64,000 bases of DNA, from contig DIWR01000015.1 of the NCBI GenBank assembly GCA_002428495.1, positions 40,576 through 104,575 of the forward strand, in the 5' to 3' direction. The position numbers were made by a program, and so were the translations under genes. Shown here in pieces: positions 26,388-33,887 of the stretch. Each line of letters begins with the position of its first letter. Within the stretch, counting starts at the first letter, position 1. The stretch comes from Synergistaceae bacterium UBA6101. GTDB lineage: Bacteria; Synergistota; Synergistia; Synergistales; Synergistaceae. The notes beneath the pieces were generated by a model that was not told the DNA's origin, ran no database searches, and saw only the letters and a program-made list of their open reading frames with translations.

Positions 26388-27450
26388 AAATGTGAGCCTC
26401 TTCTTCCCCTGTGAGCACTTTGTAGGCGCCCTCAGCAAGTGCTCTCAGTTCATCTTCACCTGGTACGCAGGTGACCTCTGATATCCAGGACACCCTCTCT
26501 TTGATCAGATCGCATAGATAGGTGCTGTTTGCAAGGCCTCCTGTCAATATGACAGCATCGACCTTCCCATAAAGGTTGGTAGCCCTTGAACCTATTTCTG
26601 CAGCTATCTGATAGGCCAGCGCCTCTACGATAAGTTTTGCCTTCTCGTCTCCGGCATGGATCCTTTCAATGATCTTCCTGAAATCTCTGGTCCCAAGGTG
26701 AGCGGCAACTCCGGCATCACCCACTACCATCCTTTCGATCTCTTTTTGGGAGTATTTTCCTGAAAAGCATAGTTTTATAAGATCCCACGCATGGACTGTG
26801 CCGGCACGCTCAAGCGACATCGGGCCATACCCTCCCAATCCGTTGTTAACGTCGATGACTTTGCCTTCACAGTGTGCTCCGACCGTGACTCCGCCTCCCA
26901 TATGAGCGACAATGAATCTGCACTGATCAGGGCGCTTTCCCATCTTTTGGGCGACCCTGTAAGCAACTGCCTTCTGGTTGAGAGCGTGGGATATCGGCCT
27001 TTTGGGAAGATCCGGCATACCGCTCACATGAGCGACCTCAGACATCTCGTCTACACATACGGGGTCAACGATAAAGGCAGGAACAGATCCTGCCTTCTCC
27101 GATATCCTTTTTGCGATAAGCCCTCCGAAGTTCGACGCGTGCCTCCCGTACCTGCATGATCTAAGGTCTTCAGCCATTTCTTCGTTAATTATCCATGCGC
27201 CGCCTCTGATAGGGCGCAACATACCGCCTCTTCCGACCACCGCAGAAAGCTCGGAAATACTGTTTCCATGACTTTCAAGTATTTTAACGGAGTTGGTGAA
27301 ACGGAAGTCTTCCTCTATTTCAGACGATTCCTTGCAGATGTCGATATCTTTCTGGCTGTATTCAATAGACTCAGACCATATCATTTCCATATCCTCGTAC
27401 AAAGCCACTTTCATTCCTGTGCTGCCTGGGTTAATTGCAAATATCTTCAT
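26374..27450 (-). CDS. buk: Butyrate kinase (or branched-chain fatty-acid kinase)
   Basis: An acetokinase-family enzyme converting butyryl or branched acyl phosphate plus ADP to acid plus ATP, 358 residues. Seen: IFAINPGSTGMKVALY, the adenosine/phosphate motifs VAHMGGGVTVGAHCEGKVIDVNNG (written here in part: GGGVTVGAHC) and VDAVILTGGLANS. ATG 27450 is preferred to the upstream TTG at 27462, which abuts the AAAGG site. It is the first gene of the operon with the 2-oxoacid oxidoreductase. A phosphotransbutyrylase would be needed and is not in this window. Confidence 0.93.
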   Translation of the reverse strand: MKIFAINPGSTGMKVALYEDMEMIWSESIEYSQKDIDICKESSEIEEDFRFTNSVKILESHGNSISELSAVVGRGGMLRPIRGGAWIINEEMAEDLRSCRYGRHASNFGGLIAKRISEKAGSVPAFIVDPVCVDEMSEVAHVSGMPDLPKRPISHALNQKAVAYRVAQKMGKRPDQCRFIVAHMGGGVTVGAHCEGKVIDVNNGLGGYGPMSLERAGTVHAWDLIKLCFSGKYSQKEIERMVVGDAGVAAHLGTRDFRKIIERIHAGDEKAKLIVEALAYQIAAEIGSRATNLYGKVDAVILTGGLANSTYLCDLIKERVSWISEVTCVPGEDELRALAEGAYKVLTGEEEAHIYEKE

Positions 27451-27615
27451 TTTTATCCGCAACCTTTGCTAAATAGAGTCATATTTCACATTTAGGTTTG
27501 TTTTTAAAAAGAAACTCTTGTCTATGCTTTATTATAATACATTTTTAATTTTAAGAAAAGGTTTCAATATTCAGTTTTGAATATTCAGTTGAAGTTTCTG
27601 ACACAATGAGGTGCC

Positions 27616-27644
27616 TTGACACTAAATATCCTGGTTGTTATACT
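27616..27644 (+). promoter_or_regulatory. Consensus sigma-70 promoter of tRNA-Cys
   Basis: TTGACA (27616-27621), a 17-base spacer and TATACT (27639-27644) end about ten bases before the tRNA. Confidence 0.88.
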
Positions 27645-27653
27645 CTCCTTCGT

Positions 27654-27727
27654 GGCGGCATAGCCAAGCGGTAAGGCAGAGGACTGCAAATCCTTCATCC
27701 CCGGTTCGAATCCGGGTGCCGCCTCCA
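27654..27727 (+). tRNA. tRNA-Cys (GCA anticodon)
   Basis: A complete cloverleaf: acceptor arms GGCGGCA and TGCCGCC, an anticodon loop CTGCAAA with GCA at 27686-27688, a T-arm CCCGG-TTCGAAT-CCGGG, discriminator U and an encoded CCA end. U73 and GCA identify cysteine. It stands alone with its own promoter and terminator. Confidence 0.97.
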
Positions 27728-27760
27728 TAATTTCTTGATCAATGATGCGATTCTTTATAA

Positions 27761-27815
27761 AACATAAAAAAAGATGAGGCTGTACCCTTTGGGGTGCCTC
27801 ATCTTTTTTTATGTT
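27761..27815. terminator. Bidirectional terminator with 20-bp perfect arms
   Basis: Arms 27761-27780 and 27796-27815 are perfectly complementary and carry A7/T7 tracts. The 15-base loop itself holds an ACCC/GGGT pairing. It lies between tRNA-Cys (+) and the DMT transporter gene (-). Confidence 0.9.
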
Positions 27816-27862
27816 TTGCAAAGTATGCAAGATTTTCAGTAAGATCGCAGCAGCTGAACAGC

Positions 27863-28792
27863 TCAGAAGTCTTTACGGGGAGTCCAAATCATCAGTATAA
27901 CTGATGCTGCTATAAGGGGCGTTGCAACAAGCATGTTGACGCTCAGCTCTTCTCCCCCGAGAAACCATCCCAGGAAGACAGCCACTACCGGATTTACAAA
28001 AGCATGGGTAGCTACCCTGTTGGCAGGTTCGACCCTCATCAGCCAGAGAAAAGACGAGTATGCGACAAGGGAGCCGAAGATTATCAGGTAAATAAGCGCA
28101 AGCACTGATCTGTCGGAAAAAGAGGCCATGCTTTGATAATTTCCCGTGAAGGCCGATATCAGAAAGTGTATGGACATCATTACAGCACCGCCGCACATCA
28201 TCTGCATTCCCGATGACATCAGTGAGTCCTCATGAATTTTCGGATCCCTTGAGATAAACGCACCTGTTACCCAGGTGATACCGCTTAAGATCAGCATCAG
28301 CACCCAGATCAAATAGCTTGACTCGAAGGAGAGATCTGCCTTAGGGTCTCCAACGACCAGGAAAAAGATGCCCAAAAATCCTAATGCTATCCCCATATAA
28401 TGACGTTTTGCAGGCTTTTCGCCATTGAAGAAAAGCCAACCCAATACACAGAACCACAAAGGTTCCAATGCCACAAGAAGGCCTGCTATGGAAGACGGCA
28501 CTACAGTTTCAGCGCTCGTTATAAGTCCGTATGATATAACGAAGGGGAGCAGAGACGCAAAAAAGGCATTTCTCCATCCATGGAGAGTGGTCCTGTGACC
28601 GGACTGGATATGTCTGACAGCGAAAAGTATTGTCCCGGCACTAAGGAATCGTGCTCCTCCCGAAAAAAACGGGGGTATTGTTTCAACGGAGAATCTTATT
28701 GCAAGATATGTGGATCCCCAGATAATATAGACCATAAGATAAGCAAAAATGAGTGCTGCTTTTGATGGCTTGCTCATCCCGACAGGAGACAT
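27863..28792 (-). CDS. EamA/DMT-family transporter
   Basis: An inner-membrane drug/metabolite transporter of 309 residues with about ten transmembrane helices and two EamA repeats (about 10-140 and 155-300). The family motifs AYLMVYIIWGSTYLAIRF at the start and EPLWFCVLGWLFFNGE are visible. In this family such proteins often export amino acids or metabolites; the substrate here is unknown. In-frame ATGs extend to 28852, but ATG 28792 has AGAGG upstream and matches the family N-terminus. Confidence 0.88.
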   Translation of the reverse strand: MSPVGMSKPSKAALIFAYLMVYIIWGSTYLAIRFSVETIPPFFSGGARFLSAGTILFAVRHIQSGHRTTLHGWRNAFFASLLPFVISYGLITSAETVVPSSIAGLLVALEPLWFCVLGWLFFNGEKPAKRHYMGIALGFLGIFFLVVGDPKADLSFESSYLIWVLMLILSGITWVTGAFISRDPKIHEDSLMSSGMQMMCGGAVMMSIHFLISAFTGNYQSMASFSDRSVLALIYLIIFGSLVAYSSFLWLMRVEPANRVATHAFVNPVVAVFLGWFLGGEELSVNMLVATPLIAASVILMIWTPRKDF

Positions 28793-29018
28793 GTAGCAAC
28801 CTCTTTTCATTGTTGACAGCATTCCGTCCATTATCAACAGACAGTTCAGCAATTATACAGCCATCTTTCAATAATTCTTTTTTCCATATTTTGAAAAAAC
28901 GTTGTTTAAGTGCATATACCCATGCAATAATGACAAATATAAATCAAAATTTCAGTGTTATGGAATTATGTGGTTAAGTACATTTAAAAGCAACCTCTAT
29001 CAAGGGAGGCCTCGAATT

Positions 29019-29750
29019 TTGAAAGATATCGTAAAGATGCAGTTATTCGTAGAAAGACACATGTCTGACGGAAGAGCGCTGACAGTACCTTGTACGATCG
29101 AAGTCCTTTCCGGAAAAGACGAGGACATCTCAATAAAACTGCACAACGAAGTAGCGCATGGACTCAGCCGTGAGATCTTTGCCGCCAGCACCGAAGATGA
29201 CCTTAAAAGATTTTTGGGAAAGGACGGCCTTGCAGTTGGCGCCAGGTACGAAGACCGCCTGATATGCCTGAGGACCCTAAAAACTTCACCTGAATGGGTC
29301 AGGGAATCTTTAAAGGATTACAATCTTGATCCCGATAGATATGCCAATTCTGCGGTAACCGGTTTTTGTGTGGTGGACAGGGAGTTCAGGGGGAACAACA
29401 TACAATTTCTTACACAGTTTTACGCAGAGAACATTGTTTCGAAAAAATATGATTCGATAGTTACAACTGTATCCCCCAAAAACATCTTCAGCCTGCAAAA
29501 CGTCCTAGCCTGCGGGTACTATATTATTGCAATAGAATGGACCTACGGGGGTTTTTTGCGTTTTGTCCTAAAAAAGGAATTTTATCCGGCATACCCACTC
29601 CGGACTCACGGACATCTGAGGATACCTATCAGGGAAATAAAAAAACAGCAGGAAGCTATTTCAAAGGGCAATGTCGGCTACAAGATAGTGAGAGGTCCGA
29701 GAGGATTCATAATACTTTACGGCAGGGTGGGCCCTGAGACTTTCCTTTGA
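29019..29750 (+). CDS. GNAT-like acyltransferase domain protein, function unknown
   Basis: A 243-residue cytoplasmic protein. The region about 85-165 resembles an N-acetyltransferase fold: VGARYEDRLICLRTL, then VTGFCVVDREFRGNNIQFLTQFYAENIV (the R-G-N-N stretch sits where acetyl-CoA binds) and NIFSLQNVLACGYYIIAI, typical of the late GNAT helices. I cannot assign a substrate. The start is TTG 29019 because AAGGGAGG lies nine bases upstream; the longer in-frame ATG at 28902 has no ribosome binding site. Confidence 0.65.
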   Translation: MKDIVKMQLFVERHMSDGRALTVPCTIEVLSGKDEDISIKLHNEVAHGLSREIFAASTEDDLKRFLGKDGLAVGARYEDRLICLRTLKTSPEWVRESLKDYNLDPDRYANSAVTGFCVVDREFRGNNIQFLTQFYAENIVSKKYDSIVTTVSPKNIFSLQNVLACGYYIIAIEWTYGGFLRFVLKKEFYPAYPLRTHGHLRIPIREIKKQQEAISKGNVGYKIVRGPRGFIILYGRVGPETFL

Positions 29751-29768
29751 ATCAATAATTTTCATCTG

Positions 29769-29806
29769 TAAAAAAAGGCAGTCCTGCCGTTAAGACATGG
29801 ACTGCC
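29769..29806 (-). terminator. Rho-independent terminator of the YqjD-like operon
   Basis: GGCAGTCC / GGACTGCC arms (29777-29784 and 29799-29806) are followed on the minus strand by TTTTTTT. It lies just past the small membrane-protein gene. Confidence 0.8.
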
Positions 29807-29829
29807 ATTAATTAATTGCCCGGGAAAAT

Positions 29830-30066
29830 CTATATCAGTTTTTTTAATATCCCTGAAATCAGGCTTGGTCCTGGGGAAAAAAGACGGAACATCTTTTTGC
29901 CCGTGAGGCCCATCATCAGACCGGCAAAAGCCATTGCTCCGAGGACATGCAGGGGTTTTCTTTTGATTATACGGACAGGATCGAACTCCATGATCGCGGC
30001 CTTAAAATTGGCCTTCGCCTCTTCAAGAGTCAGTTCTTTTTTGTTCTGCTCCAACGCCAGACCCAC
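29830..30066 (-). CDS. Small membrane-associated protein, YqjK-like position
   Basis: Up to 78 residues: a charged N-terminal half (EQNKKELTLEEAKANF) and one hydrophobic segment (about 43-56, HVLGAMAFAGLMMG). I do not recognise a family. It is the third gene of a short operon whose first two members resemble YqjD and YqjE, hence the positional comparison with YqjK. The drawn start is GTG 30066; TTG 30054 has a better-spaced AAAGGTGG and may be the true one. It overlaps the upstream gene. Confidence 0.55.
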   Translation of the reverse strand: MGLALEQNKKELTLEEAKANFKAAIMEFDPVRIIKRKPLHVLGAMAFAGLMMGLTGKKMFRLFSPGPSLISGILKKLI

Positions 30067-30346
30067 CTTTGCCGTAAGTGATCGCTCTGCCCTTAGAAAG
30101 CAGCCATATTCCGGTTCCTAAAAAAAGAACAGCAACCGCAAGCGCAGAAATAGGTTTTCCGATATGATCGCTCAGCCAAATGTACAATGCTGCTCCAACG
30201 GCAAAAACTCCGTAAATGACCAGTGAGACACCAAAGAACATGATAAGAAATCCCTCTATCACAAGTACGGATTTCTCTTTAAATGTTCTTCCTTCGGCCT
30301 CAAGGAGATCAAAGAAACTAACTATCAAGTTGGCAAAAGTTTCCAA
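30023..30346 (-). CDS. Phage-holin-III/YqjE-like inner-membrane protein
   Basis: 107 residues with two transmembrane helices (about 27-52 SVLVIEGFLIMFFGVSLVIY and 66-86 ISALAVAVLFLGTGIWLL) and short charged ends. This two-helix pattern is shared with YqjE and the so-called holin superfamily III proteins. It probably starts at TTG 30346, with a weak GGAACGG site upstream. It lies downstream of a YqjD-like gene. The role is presumed to be inner-membrane anchoring; function is not established. Confidence 0.65.
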   Translation of the reverse strand: METFANLIVSFFDLLEAEGRTFKEKSVLVIEGFLIMFFGVSLVIYGVFAVGAALYIWLSDHIGKPISALAVAVLFLGTGIWLLSKGRAITYGKGGSGVGAEQKRTDS

Positions 30347-30388
30347 CTTTAATCACCGTTCCTGTTCAAAGGCCAACAGGCCTGATCA

Positions 30389-30727
30389 CTATTCTTCTTC
30401 GGCACGCCAGCAACAATAATCGAGAAGTTTTCCTATTACTATACCGGCCCCAAAAGCTATGACAACAGAAAGGAACGGGTTGTCTGATACTCTTGTCCCA
30501 ACTTTGGCAACAGCTGCCCTTCCTGGCTCTTCATATTTTTCTATCACCGGCTTTACCGCTGCAAGGAGGGACTTAGCTCCGTCATCCAAGGTGTTTTTTA
30601 CCTTATTGAAATCAATGATGCGTTTGGCTTCGGCCTTTTCCTGCTGTTCCGCGATCGCACATTTCAAAGCCTCAATTTCAGCCTTCAATTCCATAATGAT
30701 GTCTTCGCTTTTATTTACCTCTGTCAT
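30389..30727 (-). CDS. YqjD/ElaB-like (DUF883-type) membrane-anchored protein
   Basis: 112 residues. The N-terminal two-thirds is a charged amphipathic helix or coiled coil (about 8-70). The C-terminus has the conserved N-P-F-L-S-V-V-I-A-F-G-A-G-I-V-I-G transmembrane segment (about 84-102), typical of the DUF883 family, whose E. coli members YqjD and ElaB tether ribosomes to the membrane in stationary phase. Unusually the tail ends LLDYCCWRAEEE, with a Cys pair. GGAGG precedes ATG 30727. It is the first gene of a three-gene operon. Confidence 0.78.
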   Translation of the reverse strand: MTEVNKSEDIIMELKAEIEALKCAIAEQQEKAEAKRIIDFNKVKNTLDDGAKSLLAAVKPVIEKYEEPGRAAVAKVGTRVSDNPFLSVVIAFGAGIVIGKLLDYCCWRAEEE

Positions 30728-30880
30728 GGCAATACCTCCTTCTGATTTTTCTGATCCACTTCGTATTACTTATGATCTCTGTTTTGCTATTTTATCATGA
30801 TAGAGTATTTTCAGGGAATAAAAGGTTAAAATATAAGCATAATTACTGCAATGATTTATTAAAGAGTCGGAGGTCAGAAG

Positions 30881-31351
30881 ATGAAGGAAAACTACGTAGA
30901 TGTTCCACTCCTGCAGCAGAGAGAGATCGAAATGAAGGTACTTGGACCTGTTATAAGGGCGTTTGCTGAGGAGTTCGGCAAGAAAAAAACGTATGATCTG
31001 GTACGAAAGACGATGCAGGGGATATCACGAAACCTCGGGAAGGAAATATCACTTGATGGAGGCGGACTGAAAAACCTGAAAGAGAAATGCATTTCAAAGT
31101 GGAACGAGGGAGGGGCACTGGAAGTCAACATGAAAGAAGATCTTGACTCTGAGCTCTCTTTTGATGTCACAAGATGTGAATTCGCAAACCTATATAAAGA
31201 ACTTGGGTTCGGCGACATAGGGGCTCTGATTTCCTGTGACCGTGACGCGGCATTCCTGGAGGGATTCGATCCCGAACTGGAACTGGTAAGAGAAAAAACT
31301 CTCATGGGCGGAGACTCACTGTGTGATTTCTGTTATAGAAAAAATGGATGA
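30881..31351 (+). CDS. L-2-amino-thiazoline-4-carboxylic acid hydrolase-like protein
   Basis: 156 residues matching the L-ATC hydrolase family, whose founding members open L-2-amino-thiazoline-4-carboxylate on the way to cysteine. Seen: VIRAFAEEFGKKKTYDLVRKTM, the FDVTRCEFANLYKELGF core, SCDRDAAFLEGFDPELELVR and the C-terminal CDFCY (family CDF-x-Y). GGAGGTC precedes ATG 30881. Its 3' end overlaps larE by 29 bases, so the two are co-translated. Whether it truly acts on ATC is unknown; many family members are uncharacterised. Confidence 0.78.
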   Translation: MKENYVDVPLLQQREIEMKVLGPVIRAFAEEFGKKKTYDLVRKTMQGISRNLGKEISLDGGGLKNLKEKCISKWNEGGALEVNMKEDLDSELSFDVTRCEFANLYKELGFGDIGALISCDRDAAFLEGFDPELELVREKTLMGGDSLCDFCYRKNG

Positions 31352-32165
31352 TCTTTTGCCACCTGAAGATAAGTACAGAGAACTTGTCAAATTTATAAGA
31401 AAGCTGGGAAGGGCTGCTGTAGCTTTTTCAGGCGGTGTGGATAGTGCTTTGCTTGTTTTTGCCTCCAAAGAGGCATTGGGTGACAACGCCTTTGCCTTCA
31501 CTGTCTGGTCACAGTTGCTTTCAGCAAAAGATAAGATAGAGATCCTATCTTTTGCTGAGAGGTACGGGATCAGGCTTTTCAAAATTGAGCATGATGATCT
31601 TGACAGCAGAGATTTTTGCGAAAACGGCCCGGAACGCTGCTACGTATGTAAATCCAGAAGGCTTGACGCGATGTTATCTTATGCAGCACAGCTTGAGATC
31701 CCATGGATCCTTGACGGTTCAAACACAGATGACCTTAGTGACCACCGGCCGGGAATGAAGGCCCTCAAAGAATCAGCAAATGTTCTTTCCCCTCTTCTTG
31801 AGTGCGGCCTCTCAAAACAGGATATCAGGGAGATATCGTCAAACCTGGAGCTTCCCACCGCAAGCAAACCCTCTGCGGCCTGCCTTGCTTCAAGAGTACC
31901 TACAGGCACAGCGATCAATGAAGAAATGATCTCGAAGGTCGATGTCGGAGAGAGCATCATCAGAAAATATCTTCCCTTCGACTCTCAATTGAGGATGCGC
32001 TATGACGGAATAACAGCAAAAATAGAAACAGACCGGGAAAATATTCCCGGTCTGATCAAAGATCTAAGTCTAATCACTGATGAACTGACTTCTATCGGAA
32101 TAACTGACGTCCTGGTAGTGACAGAAGGCTATTCCATGGGAGGAGCTACATTTCGACCGAAATGA
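31323..32165 (+). CDS. larE: ATP-dependent sacrificial sulfur transferase LarE
   Basis: LarE adenylates and then sulfurates the pyridinium-dicarboxylate precursor of the nickel-pincer cofactor. The 280-residue protein has the PP-loop SGGVDSALLVF (about 36-46), GPERCYVCKSRRL, ILDGSNTDDLSDHRPG and PSAACLASRVPTG; the Cys in the last motif lies where family members carry the sulfur-donating or cluster-binding cysteine. The start is GTG 31323, nine bases after GGCGGAG; ATG 31344 has no such site. It overlaps the upstream L-ATC-hydrolase-like gene and converges with the htrA-like gene, overlapping it by 20 bases. Confidence 0.93.
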   Translation: MISVIEKMDDLLPPEDKYRELVKFIRKLGRAAVAFSGGVDSALLVFASKEALGDNAFAFTVWSQLLSAKDKIEILSFAERYGIRLFKIEHDDLDSRDFCENGPERCYVCKSRRLDAMLSYAAQLEIPWILDGSNTDDLSDHRPGMKALKESANVLSPLLECGLSKQDIREISSNLELPTASKPSAACLASRVPTGTAINEEMISKVDVGESIIRKYLPFDSQLRMRYDGITAKIETDRENIPGLIKDLSLITDELTSIGITDVLVVTEGYSMGGATFRPK

Positions 32166-33669
32166 AGAGTGTCTGTCCTCCCCTGGACATCAGTATGCCC
32201 AGTGATTTGTTCTTTGCTCCCATGACCCTGTTCCAATCATCGAGCGACTTCATCTTTGTCCTGTTGACTTCGAGAATGACATCCCCCGGCTGAAGTCCCA
32301 GTCTGGCGCCAAGACTGCCCCTGTCAACGTTTACCACTATCAGACCTTCAGTCGATTCCAGTTTGAACTGCTTTTGAAGTTCACTGTCTATCACTGCAGC
32401 AGTGATCCCCATCTGCTTTGATGTTTTTGCTCTGCTCGAGGGTTCCTGCGTAGGCTTACTGCTTTTTTTATGATTTTCACCTTTGTCTATCTCGCCAAGC
32501 ACTACTTCTATTGTCCTCTTTTTTCCATCCCTGTATATTTCAAATTCGACTTTGTCTCCTGCAAGCTTGTTCCTTACAGAAAAGACTACATCCTGACTGT
32601 TTTTGACCGCCTTGCCTGCTATAGATACGATCACGTCGCCTCTCCGAAGTCCGTGCTTTTCTGCAGGTGAGCCGGGCTGCACATCAGCAATGATCGATCC
32701 TTCCTTGACAGGTATCTTGTAGGCGTCGACAAGCGCAGCCGTCAGCGGCTGCACTGTTACTCCAAGCCAGCCTCTCCTTACTTCCCCATGCAGGATAAGA
32801 TCGTCCATGATCTGCTTGGCCATGTTGATCGGAACTGCAAACCCTATTCCCTGTGCATAAGGAACGATAGCGGTGTTGATACCAATGACCCTTCCGCTGA
32901 GGTCTATAAGAGGCCCTCCGCTGTTTCCAGGGTTGATCGCCGCGTCTGTCTGCATAAAACCCTGGAAGTTGACCCCGGGTGCCTGTAGTGTCCTGTTTTT
33001 AGCTGAAACTACTCCCGCAGTTACAGAATTCTCAAAACCCAGCGGGTTGCCTATCGCGACCACCCATTCACCGACTTCTGTCGCATCAGAGTCTCCGAGC
33101 AAAAGGACCGGAAGGTCAGGGGCCTTGATCTTTATTACGGCAAGGTCGAATGTAGGATCCTGCCCGATTTTTTTCGCATCAAAGGACCTGCCGTCCAAAA
33201 GTGTGACCTTGATCTTGTCAGCGCCTTCAACAACATGGTTGTTTGTCAGGATATACCCATCCTTAGTAACGATGAAGCCGGAGCCTTTACCCCTTTGAGG
33301 CACCACTCTCTCCTGCATCCCATCTTCGCCAAAGAAATCATCTCCAAAAAATTCTTCAAAAAATGGATCCCTGCCGAATGGATTGCTCATTATCCTCTGT
33401 TTGACCATCGTCTCTGTGTCAATATTTACAACAGCAGGAGAGCTTTTCTTGACTATCGAGACGATAGGATTGCCGTTGTAGATATCCTGTGCGTATGCTC
33501 CGACGGTCGCAGAGACAACAGTTTTTGTCTCAGGTTCCCGAGCATTCTTTACAACAGTGTATTCTGATGCAATGAAAGTTCCAAAGGCTCCCCCGGCAAA
33601 CATTATCGCACCGGCTGCGGCGGCAATACCAATTTTTTTCACAGCAGTTATAATTTTTTCTTTACTCAT
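32146..33669 (-). CDS. HtrA/DegP-family periplasmic serine protease
   Basis: An envelope quality-control protease, 507 residues. It has an N-terminal signal anchor (about 8-30), then a trypsin-like domain with the triad His in ILTNNHVVEGAD, Asp in FDLAVIKI and Ser in NPGNSGGPL, followed by two PDZ domains (about 300-390 and 425-505; GWLGVTVQP and GLQPGDVILEVNRTK). A Lys/Ser-rich linker separates the PDZ domains. The start is ATG 33669 behind GGAGG; the upstream GTG overlaps that site. Its 3' end overlaps larE on the opposite strand. Confidence 0.95.
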   Translation of the reverse strand: MSKEKIITAVKKIGIAAAAGAIMFAGGAFGTFIASEYTVVKNAREPETKTVVSATVGAYAQDIYNGNPIVSIVKKSSPAVVNIDTETMVKQRIMSNPFGRDPFFEEFFGDDFFGEDGMQERVVPQRGKGSGFIVTKDGYILTNNHVVEGADKIKVTLLDGRSFDAKKIGQDPTFDLAVIKIKAPDLPVLLLGDSDATEVGEWVVAIGNPLGFENSVTAGVVSAKNRTLQAPGVNFQGFMQTDAAINPGNSGGPLIDLSGRVIGINTAIVPYAQGIGFAVPINMAKQIMDDLILHGEVRRGWLGVTVQPLTAALVDAYKIPVKEGSIIADVQPGSPAEKHGLRRGDVIVSIAGKAVKNSQDVVFSVRNKLAGDKVEFEIYRDGKKRTIEVVLGEIDKGENHKKSSKPTQEPSSRAKTSKQMGITAAVIDSELQKQFKLESTEGLIVVNVDRGSLGARLGLQPGDVILEVNRTKMKSLDDWNRVMGAKNKSLGILMSRGGQTLFISVEM

Positions 33670-33820
33670 GAACACACCTCCGCGTTCTTGATGATGTATT
33701 TTTCAAATACGGATCTATTTTAGTTAATCCTAATTAAATTACATCAAGTATATTACGTATGGCAAATCGGGTGAAAAAACCTAAATCAACTTTGTAAACT
33801 TTATTGCGCATTTAGTTCCA

Positions 33821-33849
33821 TTGTTATTTGCGCCTTTGCCTGCTATAAT
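33821..33849 (+). promoter_or_regulatory. Sigma-70 promoter of the GGDEF-EAL gene
   Basis: TTGTTA (33821-33826), a 17-base spacer and TATAAT (33844-33849) lie about 38 bases before ATG 33888. Confidence 0.7.
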
Positions 33850-33887
33850 ATTAAAGTAATGCAATCCAACCACTGTGGAGCCTGTAT

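Noticed and set aside
27585..27830. An 81-codon minus-strand open frame over the tRNA
   Set aside because: It is the complement of tRNA-Cys and its terminator; part of its translation simply reads the reverse of the tRNA.
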